The notes: generated by a model from the sequence alone, not told the origin. A stretch of 64,000 nucleotides of DNA from QHXQ01 sp045807745 (GCA_045807745.1 JBJMGT010000030.1:62001-126000), one strand, 5' to 3'. Counted from the first letter of the stretch, positions 17,774-27,434 are shown. Made by a program: numbers and translations.

Positions 17774-18343
17774 ATGAGTCAATTTACAGAGTTCAAAAAA
17801 AAGTTCGGCGCGGGTCGAAAATGCCGGCCGGCAACGGCGGAAAGCTTACGGGAATATCAGGACAGATTACCCGCCGCATTGCTGGAAGAGTGGCAGGAGA
17901 CCGGCTGGTGCAGTTACGACGATGGGTTGCTCTGGCTGGTCAATCCGGCCGAGTTGGCCGACGTGCTCGCGGATTGGCTCGACCCGGCGGCCGGTCATCT
18001 GGTTATTGGTCGTACCAGCTTTGGCGACTTGCTCTTGTGGAACCAACAGGGGCTTCATTACCTGCATGTCGTGTTCGAGGGGATCGCTTTCCAGACGGAT
18101 CGGATCGACATCTACTTTAATTCCTTGATTACGCGTGACGAATACCTCGATGAAGTACTCGACCGCCCGCTGCACCGCCGCGCCGTGAAAAAATTGGGTG
18201 AGCTTGAATACGATGAATGCTATGGCTTTGAGCCTGCCGTTGCCCTTGGCGGCCCCGGTACGCTCGACACTCTGCGCGTCGTCAAGCTGCGCGAGTATCT
18301 GGGGTTGTTGGCCCAATTCAGTACGGGCTTGAAGAATGTTTAG
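17774..18343 (+). CDS. Tdi1-like immunity protein (GAD-like / DUF1851)
   Basis: The product is 189 aa from ATG 17774, with a ggagg about 10 nt upstream. The N-terminal part (FTEFKKKFGAGRKC, LLEEWQETGWCSYDDGLLWLVNP) fits the GAD-like domain. The C-terminal part (IGRTSFGDLLLWN, SLITRDEYLDEVLDRPLHRRAVKKLG, YDECYGFEPAVALGGPGT) fits DUF1851. This two-domain layout is that of Tdi1, the immunity protein that blocks the Tde1 DNase. It follows the toxin gene by 50 nt on the same strand. The role, protecting producing and sibling cells from the Ntox15 domain, is inferred from homology and linkage. Confidence 0.8.
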   Translation: MSQFTEFKKKFGAGRKCRPATAESLREYQDRLPAALLEEWQETGWCSYDDGLLWLVNPAELADVLADWLDPAAGHLVIGRTSFGDLLLWNQQGLHYLHVVFEGIAFQTDRIDIYFNSLITRDEYLDEVLDRPLHRRAVKKLGELEYDECYGFEPAVALGGPGTLDTLRVVKLREYLGLLAQFSTGLKNV

Positions 18344-18358
18344 CCCTTGCTCCATGCG

Positions 18359-20662
18359 ATGAGCGAAGCTGTATATCCTCTTATCTCCTGCATTATGCCG
18401 ACGGCGAACCGGCGCGCGTTTGTCGCGTTGGCGGTTGAGTATTTTCTGCGGCAGGATTATGCGCACTGCGAGCTGTTGATCGTTGACGATGGCGACGAAG
18501 CGGTTAGTGATCTATTGCCACGCGACGAGCGCATCCGTTATGTACGTTTGCGTGAACGGTTGACGGTTGGGGCGAAGCGGAATCTGGCGTGCGAGCAAGC
18601 GCGTGGCGAGATCATCGCACACTGGGATGATGACGATTGGCACGCGCCGCATAGATTGAGTTATCAGGTTGAGGCCCTTTTGCGCACAAACGCGCAGGTG
18701 TGCGGCATCAATCGTCTGCTGTTTTATGACGTGCGGGACGGGCGTGGTTGGCAGTATGCGTATCCCGCCAGTCAAAGGCTGTGGTTGTCCGGCAGCACGC
18801 TCTGTTACCGGCGCGAGTTCTGGGCGGCGCATCGCTTCGCGGGCGTAAACGTGGGCGAAGATGCGCGCTTCGTCTGGGCGGGCCAAGCGGAACAGATGAC
18901 GGTGCTGCCTGATTCAACCTTTCACGTCGGCATCATCCACGCGCACAACGTCAGTCCGAAGCAGACCGGGCACGCTTATTGGTCGTCGTACCCGGTCGAG
19001 CAACTCAGAGAACTGTTCGGCCGCGATTGGCCGCTCTACGCGCCGGAGCACGAGGGCAAGGTCAGCGCGGCGGGCAACGAGCAGGGCACGACAACTATCT
19101 TGCCAAACGCACAAGCAGACGTGCGCAAAGTGAGCGCGCGATCTATACCTAATACTTTGTCTGTATCGCCGGCGCGGCCGGTGCGCAACGTCTTTGCCTG
19201 TCTCGTCCACGAGAGTCAGGAGTGTGTGGTCGATCTCGTGCGCAATCTGCGTTATCACGATCCCGATTCCGTCATCCTGCTCTACAACGGCGGGCAGAAT
19301 CAGGCGCTTCTGAATCACGGCTTCCCATTCGCGCGCTACGGCGCGACGTTGCATCCCGCGCCGCGCCCGATGCGCTGGGGCTGGCTGCACGACTTTGCGC
19401 TCGACTGCATGCGCCACGCGCTCGACAATTTTACGTTCGACACGCTCACCATCGTCGATTCGGATCAGATGGCCATGCGCCCCGGCTACTCGCAACACAT
19501 CGTGGCCGCGCTGCGCCCAAACGTCGGTTTGCTCGGCAACTCGCCCAGCGTGCAAGGCGCGCACACGCGCGTGCCGCCAGCCGTACAGGCTTGGCGCGAG
19601 GTTGAGTTATGGCGGCCGTTCCTGCGGCGCTTCGCACGCGGCGAAGAGAAGTTCGTCCACTGGACGTTCTGGCCTTCGACGGTCTTCACGCACGACGCGG
19701 CGCGCTCGCTCGTCAAGCTCTTTGCGACCGATGAGCAGCTAAAGGAAATTTTGACTCAGAGTCGCATCTGGGCGACTGAAGAGATCATTCTGCCGACGCT
19801 CGTCGCACTGCTCGGCTACGAGGTGGCCGCGAATCCTTGCAGCTACGAGCTGGTGAAATATCGTCAGCCCTACACCGTCGCGCAACTCAACGCCGCGCGT
19901 GCCCGCGCAGATGTGTTCTGGGTGCATCCCGTGCCCCGTCGTTACGACGACGCGCTGCGCAGACACATACGCACGCAGTCGAATCACTACGAGCGCCTCG
20001 CCAGCCCCGGCGCAGAGCAAGCAGCACCCGCCAGTTCCGTCAACAGTTCCGCGCTATTGTTAACGTGGCCAATCATTCAGCAGATGCGCCAGATCGAGGG
20101 CTGGCTCGAAGACGAAGAGGCCGACCTGCTAATCGCCACAACGGCCCGTGCGCTAACGACCCTGCCCGCGCCGCACACAATCGTCGAGGTCGGCAGCTAT
20201 TGCGGCCGCGCAACCGTCGTCATGGGCCGCGTGGCGCAGCAACTTGCGGCGGCGACACGAATCCACGCCATCGATCCACATGACGGGCGCGTCGGCGCGC
20301 TCGACGCTGGGCTGCAACAGCGCGGCCCGACCCTTGAACGCTTCCGGCGGAATATCGCCGCCGCCGGTCTCAAAGAGTTGGTCGAGGTGGTGCAAAGTAC
20401 GACCGCCGAGATCGAATGGTCGCAAGCGTTAGCGCTACTGCTCGTTGACGGCTTGCATGATTACGCGAATGTCGCGCGCGATTTCTTCCGCTTCGACGAA
20501 CATGTCGTTGCGGGCGGCTTCGTCGCCTTTCACGATTACGCGCCCTACTATCCGGGCGTGCAGACCTTCGTCAATGAGCTGCTGAGCACTAGGCAGTATC
20601 GCAAGGTACGACAGGCGGGCAGCCTGATCGTGTTGCGGAAATCAACCACCGCCGATGTCTGA
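18359..20662 (+). CDS. Multidomain glycosyltransferase family 2 - second GT-like domain - class I SAM methyltransferase
   Basis: I chose ATG 18359 over an in-frame TTG at 18347; the protein is 767 aa. Residues 5-230 are a GT-A family 2 domain (ISCIMPTANRRAF, LIVDDGDEA, and HWDDDDWHAP with the DxD metal site). Residues about 280-540 look like a second nucleotide-sugar-type domain (VFACLVHESQE, LTIVDSDQMAMRPGY). Residues about 560-765 are a methyltransferase (IVEVGSYCGRATVV, AIDPHDGRVG, LLVDGLHDYANV, FHDYAPYYPGV). Such fusions modify surface glycans. The gene follows the immunity gene closely (15 nt), but a link to the eCIS is unproven. It overlaps the next gene by 8 nt. Confidence 0.75.
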   Translation: MSEAVYPLISCIMPTANRRAFVALAVEYFLRQDYAHCELLIVDDGDEAVSDLLPRDERIRYVRLRERLTVGAKRNLACEQARGEIIAHWDDDDWHAPHRLSYQVEALLRTNAQVCGINRLLFYDVRDGRGWQYAYPASQRLWLSGSTLCYRREFWAAHRFAGVNVGEDARFVWAGQAEQMTVLPDSTFHVGIIHAHNVSPKQTGHAYWSSYPVEQLRELFGRDWPLYAPEHEGKVSAAGNEQGTTTILPNAQADVRKVSARSIPNTLSVSPARPVRNVFACLVHESQECVVDLVRNLRYHDPDSVILLYNGGQNQALLNHGFPFARYGATLHPAPRPMRWGWLHDFALDCMRHALDNFTFDTLTIVDSDQMAMRPGYSQHIVAALRPNVGLLGNSPSVQGAHTRVPPAVQAWREVELWRPFLRRFARGEEKFVHWTFWPSTVFTHDAARSLVKLFATDEQLKEILTQSRIWATEEIILPTLVALLGYEVAANPCSYELVKYRQPYTVAQLNAARARADVFWVHPVPRRYDDALRRHIRTQSNHYERLASPGAEQAAPASSVNSSALLLTWPIIQQMRQIEGWLEDEEADLLIATTARALTTLPAPHTIVEVGSYCGRATVVMGRVAQQLAAATRIHAIDPHDGRVGALDAGLQQRGPTLERFRRNIAAAGLKELVEVVQSTTAEIEWSQALALLLVDGLHDYANVARDFFRFDEHVVAGGFVAFHDYAPYYPGVQTFVNELLSTRQYRKVRQAGSLIVLRKSTTADV

Positions 20663-21299
20663 AGAGCTTATGTCGCACAATCAAAGCCATGCGCCGCTAT
20701 TGCGCGTCTGGCCCATTCTCGCGCGGATGCGACCCATCGAAGGCTGGCTCGAAGATGAAGAAGCCGATCTGCTGATCGCGGCTGCGGCCCACGCCCTGAC
20801 CGCTTTACCCGCACCGCGCCGCATCGTCGAAGTCGGTAGCTATTGCGGGCGCTCGACGGTCGTGCTCGGCAGCGTCGCGCGCGTACATGATCCACAAGCC
20901 AGCATCTACGCCATCGATCCGCATGAGGGGCAGGTCGGCGCGTGCGACCAAGGCATCCAGCAAGGCTCGCCGACGCTCGCGCGCTTCAAAGCCAACATCG
21001 CCGCCGCAGGGCTGACCGACTTGATCGAGATCATTCAGCAACGCTCGACCGAAGTTGACTGGCACGACCCCATCAGCCTGCTGTTCATCGACGGCTTGCA
21101 CGACTACGAGAATGTGGCGCGCGACTTCTTGCAATTCGAGCGTTGGCTTGTGTCTGCTGGACTGGTGGCGTTCCACGATTACGCGGCTTATTACCCAGGC
21201 GTGCAGGCGTTGGTGGATGAGACTTTGGGCACGGGTCGTTACCGTAAAGCTGAGCAGGCAGGTAGCATGATCGTGTTAGAGAAAGCACACGTCGGCTAA
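20655..21299 (+). CDS. Class I SAM-dependent methyltransferase, tandem copy of the preceding C-terminal domain
   Basis: This 214-aa protein carries the same motifs as the last 200 residues of the upstream gene: IEGWLEDEEADLLIA, IVEVGSYCGRSTVVLG, AIDPHEGQVGA, LFIDGLHDYENVARDF, FHDYAAYYPGVQ. The similarity over the full length is high enough to indicate a tandem duplication. The ATG overlaps the preceding stop by 8 nt (ATGTCTGA), indicating translational coupling. The family resembles Methyltransf_24-type enzymes acting on small molecules or sugars. Substrate unknown. Confidence 0.75.
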   Translation: MSEELMSHNQSHAPLLRVWPILARMRPIEGWLEDEEADLLIAAAAHALTALPAPRRIVEVGSYCGRSTVVLGSVARVHDPQASIYAIDPHEGQVGACDQGIQQGSPTLARFKANIAAAGLTDLIEIIQQRSTEVDWHDPISLLFIDGLHDYENVARDFLQFERWLVSAGLVAFHDYAAYYPGVQALVDETLGTGRYRKAEQAGSMIVLEKAHVG

Positions 21300-21316
21300 C
21301 ACACGCATCAGCGCCG

Positions 21317-22045
21317 TCACTTGCGTCCGGCCCGCTTGGGCTTGGGCCTGTTGTCCGGACTCTGGGCCAACTCGGCGAAACTAAGATTGAGGATCGGATA
21401 GGCGTGCCAGTCCTTGTAGTCGTAGTGCCACCATTCGGAGGTGTAGACGGCGAAGCCTTCAGCCTCCATTGCGGTGCGCAGGATGGTGCGGCGCTGGCGC
21501 GCTTCCGTTGGGCCGCCCTGATAAGAGACGTAGGCGCGCTCGGTCATCTCGTCATAGCCCGACGGCATCTCGACCTCGCGCCCGGTCTTGAGATCATAGA
21601 GCGAGAGATCGACGGCGCAGCCGCGATTGTGGCGTGAGCCTTGACTGGGATCGGCGACAAACTCTTTCTTATCAGCCGGCGTCACATCCCAGAAAATCTT
21701 TGTCACCGCCCACGGGCGATAGCCATCAAAGACGACCAGGCCGTAGCCCTGCTTGCGCACGCGCTTGCTCACGCGCACGAGCGCACGGGCGGCCGGCTTC
21801 TGCAAGAAGGCGCGCGCCTCTGTGTAGACGGGGCGGCCGACAAAGTTGTTGGCGGTCGCATAGCGTATGTCCAGCTTGATCGTCTTATCGAGCTTGACGA
21901 GTTCGACCAGTTCGGGTTGCCGAAAGTGGCCTTGCTCCTGCGGCGGCTGCGTTATTTCCTGCCCGGCCAGCGTACCGAGCAGACAGAGTGTGCAGGCGAG
22001 GGCGGTCAAGAGCCGCCAGCGTTGCGCTGTGTGTAGCTGTGGCAT
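21317..22045 (-). CDS. D-alanyl-D-alanine dipeptidase (VanX/DdpX family)
   Basis: The protein (242 aa from ATG 22045; an in-frame start at 22120 is possible) begins with an export signal (RWRLLTALACTLCLLGTLAGQ). The catalytic domain shows IRYATANNFVG, YGLVVFDGYRPWAVTK, the zinc-binding SRHNRGCAVDL (SxHxxGxxxD) and SEWWHYDY with the catalytic Glu and third zinc-ligand His. These are hallmarks of peptidase family M15D, which hydrolyses the D-Ala-D-Ala dipeptide. The signal peptide implies a periplasmic role in murein turnover rather than vancomycin resistance. No vanH/vanA genes are near. Confidence 0.85.
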   Translation of the reverse strand: MPQLHTAQRWRLLTALACTLCLLGTLAGQEITQPPQEQGHFRQPELVELVKLDKTIKLDIRYATANNFVGRPVYTEARAFLQKPAARALVRVSKRVRKQGYGLVVFDGYRPWAVTKIFWDVTPADKKEFVADPSQGSRHNRGCAVDLSLYDLKTGREVEMPSGYDEMTERAYVSYQGGPTEARQRRTILRTAMEAEGFAVYTSEWWHYDYKDWHAYPILNLSFAELAQSPDNRPKPKRAGRK

Positions 22046-22106
22046 AAGCAATAAAAGGTGCGGGGGCGCAACATGAGTCATTGCACCCCCGGCGGTTAAG
22101 ACCAGC

Positions 22107-22150
22107 GACCGGGTCAGCACATGCGTTTGTTGGCAGGCGCTGACCCGGTC
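22107..22150 (-). terminator. Hairpin between the M36 protease and VanX genes
   Basis: Perfect 12-bp arms (gaccgggtcagc at 22107-22118, gctgacccggtc at 22139-22150) flank a 20-nt loop just downstream of the M36 gene stop. There is no U-tract. A second hairpin with one mismatch lies at 22062-22090. It may attenuate read-through or stabilise the upstream mRNA. Confidence 0.5.
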
Positions 22151-22168
22151 ACTTAGCGGTTAGGGCGG

Positions 22169-25100
22169 TTAGGGTAAAGCGTCGACGGTGACAAAGAAGC
22201 GGAAGTTGCCGCTCTGTTGGACGCCGAGCATGAATTGCACGTTCACGCTCGCACCGTTCGCGAGCGGCGTGCCGAGCGTGATCGCGCCGACGTTCATGCT
22301 TGAGTTGAGGCCGCCGCCTAAGCTTTGCGTGGGCGGCTGCTCCAATGTCGTCCCCTCAATCGTCGTCGGTGTGCCGTTGATCAGCACGCTGATCGTGCTG
22401 GACGAGAGCGCGCGCAAGTCGGCTTGGCCCGCACCTGCGCCCGGACTGCCGGCTGTGGTGATGTCCACGATGCGGAAGCGCAGGCGTGTAACCGCCACCC
22501 CAGAGTTGTTAGTGACCTTACGCCGGATGCTCAGATAGCCGAGCGCCGAGGTGGTCGGGTCTTGCGGACAAGCCGGCGCGGCCGGGTCAACACCACAAGT
22601 CAGGAAGCGCTTGCGGTTCTCGCCGCCTGTGCTCGGATTCGTCGGATCGACCGGCGACGCCATGTCAAAGACGCTGCGCTCGACCGGACTGGCCGTATTC
22701 TCAGGCCCCGGCGCGCCGAGGACGGACGGCACAGTCGGCCCTCCGCCTGTCGCCGGGAAAACTGCGCCGGTGACAGAGACCAACTGGAAGTCGGCCGCGT
22801 TGTTATCCGTGTCCTGCGGGAAGGTCGTCAACGGGTTGATCTTCCGTATGTAGGCGTACTGAATCGCGGGCTTCGTGCCGGTGCGCGTCAGCCCGACGCC
22901 CTCAATGTACGGCAGAGAGCCGGACTGGTTGACAAACCCAAGCGAGTCGATAAAGCCGCCGGTCGCGGGATCGAGCAAGCCTGTGCCCGAATTCTCCGCG
23001 ATGAAGTTGGCGGTCGTGACCGTGATGTTGGCCGTAGCGTAGCTGGCCAAACTGTAGGCGTTACCGACGATCAGGTAATGACCGCGCCGTGGGATCACGG
23101 TGGGGTTAGGCAAGGTCAGCGTGGCGTCGCCGCCGCCAAAGAAGACCGCGACTTGATAACCGCCAATGCTAATCGGCGCGTCCGTGTTGTTGTACAACTC
23201 GATGTACTCGTCGCTCGTGTTGAGCGTCGTGCCGTTGCCGCCGGAGGCGCGGTATTCAGTGATCAGCACTTGCCCCACCTTAGCGTTGGGCGGCGTCGGC
23301 GTCGGTGCTGCGCCCACCGTCTCTAAGGCGACGAAGTTCGCGTTGGTGACGGCGCTGTTCAAGTCGTTGAAGGTGCGGCTCGGCGGCGCGAAGTTGTTGT
23401 TGCCGCCCGAAGGCGTCACCGTGTAGTTGCCATGTCGCGTCAACGGACTGAACGAGTAGAAGCCGCCGCCGGCCGTGGTGGTCGCCGCCGCCGACGAGCC
23501 GGAGAGCGTGATGGTGATGCCGTCAATTCCTTGCGCGCCATTGGGCGTAGTGACGCGCCCGCCGATGCCGGCCACAGGGATGGCGACGAAGTTGGCATTC
23601 GTGACGTTCGTCGTCAGATTGTTGAAGACCTGACTCGGCGGCGTGTACTCAAGTCCGGGCGTCGTCGGCGTGACGGTATAGTTGCCGCCGGAGACGAGAC
23701 CCGCAAACGAGTAGTTGCCGTTGCTGTCAGTGATGGTGGACACGTTAGTCGTGCCGCTCAACGTGATCTGAATGCCGCCCAGACCATTCGCCGCACTGTC
23801 CGTCACACGGCCACTGAGCGCGACGGTGGTCACGCCGAAGGACGCGCATGGTTGCGCGGTGGTCGAGAGTTGGATCGTGTCGATGCTCGCACCCGCTGCG
23901 CCGGCCGCAATCGTATTGGCATCGCTGTGGACGCTCCAACGCAACTGCACAAACTGACCGTTGGCGGCCGCCGGCAGATTGACCGCCGTCGTGATGTAAG
24001 TGGGCGCGGACGTCGTGCCGCCGGATAAGCCTGTCCAGCCGATGTTGCTGTTGTAACCGCCGGAGACGAAGCTGCCGCCCGCGGCGATGATGTCTTGGAA
24101 GGGGCCCGAGCCGATCTTGATCTGCAAGCTCATGGAATCGAATCCGCTTTCGAGGTTGTACAGATTTCTAAAGCTCAACTGCCCGAGCGCGGTGTTGACC
24201 GGAATGGGCGGCGAGAGCAGATAGTTCGTGCCTTCATTCGCCTGATCGCCTGTCGAGGCCGCGTTGGGCAAGGTGTCCGGATTAGCGGCCGAGGTGACCC
24301 AGCCGAGACCCGCACCGACGTGCGACGTTGTCCACCCGCTGGGCAGAGCCGGCGCAGTCACGCCGTCGAAGTTCTCATAGGAACTGAGCGCAGCGCCGCG
24401 CCCGATGGGTAGGGCGTAGTCGTAAGTGATCGGGCCGAGGGTGGCGCTGTTGACGGTGATGGTGATCGGGATCGCGCTGCCGCAAGCGGTATCGGTCGGG
24501 ATGGTGAAGGGGATCTGTTGTGTCGCGTTCGTGCTGGGGGCAATCGTGCCGTAGTTGGTCGAGCCGAAGCCGGGCGAGAGGGTGGCGGTTACATTCACCC
24601 CGCTGGTGGCGCAGAGCGTGTTCGAGAGTGGGACCGAGAGCGAGACAGTCTCGCCCGGATCAAACTGACCATTGCCGTTGCCGCTAGTCTCGGTCGCTGT
24701 GACCGTGCCGAGCGTCAGGTTCGGGCCGTCGAAGTTTTCGAGGACATGGCTCTTGCCATCCCCGCCCAATTGAAAGCCCGCGCGGAAGCCCATGCCGCGC
24801 GTCTTGAAGGCGTCCCAGATATCGAGTTCGTCTGCACCGGCGAAGCCCGCGCAGTCGGCGGCCAGAAGCGAATTGCGCCCGTCAAGCTGAGTCGGATTGA
24901 CGGGGTCGAGTTTCATGCCGTCGGTCACGACTTGCAAGGTGCGTTGATTGCCAGCCGGGAAGCCGAGCCGCGCGATCAAGCGCTGCCGCACTTCCAATAG
25001 TGTCGAACACCACAGTTCACCAGCGTTATGCACTTCATTGGCCGTGCCGACGAAGGCGGGCGGGTTCGCGCCGTCGCTCAGGTTGATCTGCGTCGGATCG

Positions 25101-27004
25101 ATGTCAGCGAAAGTCAGTGGGTTATGGGGCTTGCCGTTTGCGCCGACGTTCGCTCGAACGGCGTAAGGGAAACGACGGATGCCGTAATAGTAGTTCTTGG
25201 TGACGTAGCCGCCGTAGGCGTAGATGCCTGCGCCGGTGTCTGTGCCGTTAACGCTGGATAAGAGCGAGATGGCATAGAAGTCAGACCAGCCTTCGCCCAT
25301 GCCGCCTGCCGAAGTAGAGCCGAGACCGGTCGCGTTAGCGTGCAGACGGTTCGAGACACCGTGCGTCAACTCGTGCTGGTTGACATCCTGATCAACGTCG
25401 CCGTCACGATTAACCGGCGAAGTGGTGAAGATGTACATCTGCATGCGCGGCAGCGAGCCATCGGCTGGGGTCGAGAAGTTGGCGTTGTTCGTGCCCGACG
25501 AGTCCTGCGCTTCGGCGCGGACGAAATCGTTGCCGAGACCGCCGCGCCCGAAGTTGTCGGTTTGGAAATTGCGCGCCGCTTCGGTGAAGCCGAGATCATA
25601 GAGGCGGTCGTGATAGCGGTTCGTCCAGAAGAAGATGTTTGTGACGATGCCCATGCGGTAGTTCGTATCCGTCGGCGCACTGGAGCCGGTCGGATCGGTC
25701 GCGCCGTCGGGGATGTACGGGAAGCTGAAGACGCGCCCCGTCGCAGTAGCGCGCCCGGTTGGGTCAATGCCGTTCGGGGTTACTATGTCCAAGCCGGCAT
25801 CCACGTTGTTGCCGGTGGTGACGGCGTTGCCCGCACCATCGGGAATCCAGCCCGTGTTGTCGGCCGCATTTTCGCTCACCTCCGTCACATCCGTGCGCGC
25901 GATGCCCGGTGGCAGCGTCGCGCCGGGCGCGCTGAGCGTCGTCGGCGAACTGGGGGTCGGGCTGTCATCGTTGTAGATGTTGTAAGTAACCGGCTGTGCC
26001 TGATCCTGCGTGATGTTCTTGCGCCACAGGAGCGTGCCCGTCTGCGCGTCCACGAGCACGTAGTAGGCGTTGACCGGTTGCCACAAGGTCATCGAATAGG
26101 CCAAGACGAGATGACCGGGCGCGAGCGGGAAATAGACCAACTCGATCTTCGTGTCTTCGTCGAACGGCCCGCGCGACACAACCTGTGCGCGGCCATTAAT
26201 GGCCCTGTCCAACACGCTCAGATTGCTCGCGTCGAGTTGGACGTTGATCCCGGCCGCGCCTGCGGCTACGCCTTCCGTTGCGCTCAGCGCCGGTGTGGTC
26301 GGGAGCGCGCCCGCGTTTACAACCGGCGCGAGCAAGCCCGTCGTGCGGACGAGGCGGCCGTCGGTCGCCATGACGCCGCGCACGTAGCCCTGAAACACAG
26401 GGATGTCATTGATCTCTTGCTGTAACTCGACGAACGAGAGGTTGCCCGCCGGGTTGGTGTAATCAGAAACTTTGGTGAGTTGCGCTGCTTGCGTCGAGGT
26501 CAAGCCGTAAAGTTGCGTATTCTCGTTGAGGAACGCGCGGAGTGTTGCTTCGTGCGCCTCAGCGTTGGCCAAAGGGCTGGCGGCCGAGAGCGCGCCCGCG
26601 CCATTGACGCTGACCAACTCGGGCACGTGCAGCATCTCGTTGTATTCAACTTTCAAACCCGACACGCGCCCGGCCAAGCCAGCCTCTCCGGCCCGCATCG
26701 TCTGCGCCAGTGCCGCCGCCGTTTCGAGCTGCGCCTGAGTTAGTGGCCGCGCTTTCGCGCGCTCCACCACCAGCGTCTTGCCATTCTGTTTTTGATTTGC
26801 GGCGGCCGCGTCAATAGCGTTTGCCGACCGATCTCGGATGTCGAAATTTTCCAGCGCGGGGAGTGGCGCTTTAGCTGTTTTACCGTTACCGGTGCCGCCT
26901 TTGCGGATACTCTGACTAGAGACCGCCGGACTAAAGTTGACAGTCAAGACGCACACAGCAACCAGCAGGACGCCAAGCAACGTCCAGCGAAGGGGATTAC
27001 GCAT
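22169..27004 (-). CDS. Secreted M36 (fungalysin-like) metalloprotease with CarboxypepD_reg repeats and lamin-tail domain
   Basis: The start is ATG 27004 (1611 aa), which has aaagga at a good distance; a TTG lies 6 nt upstream. There is a signal peptide (PLRWTLLGVLLVAVCVLTV). A propeptide-like region to about residue 330 is followed by the catalytic domain with HELTHG, H544-E545-H548 (HExxH), and the downstream GEGWSDFYAISL stretch that provides the zinc Glu. CARDB-like and MAM-like beta domains follow (about 780-1110). Then come two carboxypeptidase-regulatory-like repeats (LSGRVTDSAANGLGG and IGGRVTTPNGAQG), a lamin-tail domain (VLITEYRASGGNG), and a C-terminal 130-aa domain also present in the lamin-tail protein at 30047-33205. 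It probably degrades extracellular protein. Confidence 0.85.
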   Translation of the reverse strand: MRNPLRWTLLGVLLVAVCVLTVNFSPAVSSQSIRKGGTGNGKTAKAPLPALENFDIRDRSANAIDAAAANQKQNGKTLVVERAKARPLTQAQLETAAALAQTMRAGEAGLAGRVSGLKVEYNEMLHVPELVSVNGAGALSAASPLANAEAHEATLRAFLNENTQLYGLTSTQAAQLTKVSDYTNPAGNLSFVELQQEINDIPVFQGYVRGVMATDGRLVRTTGLLAPVVNAGALPTTPALSATEGVAAGAAGINVQLDASNLSVLDRAINGRAQVVSRGPFDEDTKIELVYFPLAPGHLVLAYSMTLWQPVNAYYVLVDAQTGTLLWRKNITQDQAQPVTYNIYNDDSPTPSSPTTLSAPGATLPPGIARTDVTEVSENAADNTGWIPDGAGNAVTTGNNVDAGLDIVTPNGIDPTGRATATGRVFSFPYIPDGATDPTGSSAPTDTNYRMGIVTNIFFWTNRYHDRLYDLGFTEAARNFQTDNFGRGGLGNDFVRAEAQDSSGTNNANFSTPADGSLPRMQMYIFTTSPVNRDGDVDQDVNQHELTHGVSNRLHANATGLGSTSAGGMGEGWSDFYAISLLSSVNGTDTGAGIYAYGGYVTKNYYYGIRRFPYAVRANVGANGKPHNPLTFADIDPTQINLSDGANPPAFVGTANEVHNAGELWCSTLLEVRQRLIARLGFPAGNQRTLQVVTDGMKLDPVNPTQLDGRNSLLAADCAGFAGADELDIWDAFKTRGMGFRAGFQLGGDGKSHVLENFDGPNLTLGTVTATETSGNGNGQFDPGETVSLSVPLSNTLCATSGVNVTATLSPGFGSTNYGTIAPSTNATQQIPFTIPTDTACGSAIPITITVNSATLGPITYDYALPIGRGAALSSYENFDGVTAPALPSGWTTSHVGAGLGWVTSAANPDTLPNAASTGDQANEGTNYLLSPPIPVNTALGQLSFRNLYNLESGFDSMSLQIKIGSGPFQDIIAAGGSFVSGGYNSNIGWTGLSGGTTSAPTYITTAVNLPAAANGQFVQLRWSVHSDANTIAAGAAGASIDTIQLSTTAQPCASFGVTTVALSGRVTDSAANGLGGIQITLSGTTNVSTITDSNGNYSFAGLVSGGNYTVTPTTPGLEYTPPSQVFNNLTTNVTNANFVAIPVAGIGGRVTTPNGAQGIDGITITLSGSSAAATTTAGGGFYSFSPLTRHGNYTVTPSGGNNNFAPPSRTFNDLNSAVTNANFVALETVGAAPTPTPPNAKVGQVLITEYRASGGNGTTLNTSDEYIELYNNTDAPISIGGYQVAVFFGGGDATLTLPNPTVIPRRGHYLIVGNAYSLASYATANITVTTANFIAENSGTGLLDPATGGFIDSLGFVNQSGSLPYIEGVGLTRTGTKPAIQYAYIRKINPLTTFPQDTDNNAADFQLVSVTGAVFPATGGGPTVPSVLGAPGPENTASPVERSVFDMASPVDPTNPSTGGENRKRFLTCGVDPAAPACPQDPTTSALGYLSIRRKVTNNSGVAVTRLRFRIVDITTAGSPGAGAGQADLRALSSSTISVLINGTPTTIEGTTLEQPPTQSLGGGLNSSMNVGAITLGTPLANGASVNVQFMLGVQQSGNFRFFVTVDALP

Positions 27005-27434
27005 GTTCAAGTCCTTTCATCGCGTGTAAGCGAGGGGTTACAGGTAAAGCCTGCGGCGGCTTCACAAATGTTCGGGTTGTAACGTTGCGAAAAGGATGGG
27101 CGCGCCGGAATTAGTCCAGCCCTATCTACAACAAGACGAGCGAGGGGACACTAACGCAGGCTTTGGAGGTTGTCAAATGTCGGCGGCAGCCAGAAAAATA
27201 ATTGTGGGCTGCTTCCATATACCGACAGACAATAGGTGCAGACAGTTGCACAACTCAGTCAGCATAAATTGCTTCGAGGCATGAATAACGCGAGTCATAC
27301 TGCCGCTCGGTTGTCACTACTACCTGAAGCCGCTACTCTTAAGGTACGCGCCCTTGTTAGCCCCGCAACGGTTCGTTTATTCAGCGCTCATGGATCGCTT
27401 CGTTCGAGTTCGGGCTGATAAGAAAGGTAATCAA
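27005..27434. other. Divergent intergenic region, no gene
   Basis: About 430 nt separate the M36 gene (-) and the FG-GAP gene (+). It must hold both promoters, and is lower in GC than its surroundings. I see short ORFs without coding character and no convincing -35/-10 pair, repeat or RNA structure. Confidence 0.5.

Noticed and set aside
22325..26425. Plus-strand frames (333 and 361 codons) opposite the M36 protease
   Set aside because: They mirror the coding strand of a protein with a signal peptide and HExxH motif; no independent evidence.
27096..27284. 62-codon frame upstream of the FG-GAP gene
   Set aside because: No ribosome-binding site, no coding-like third-position bias and no recognised family; the region is more likely promoter DNA.
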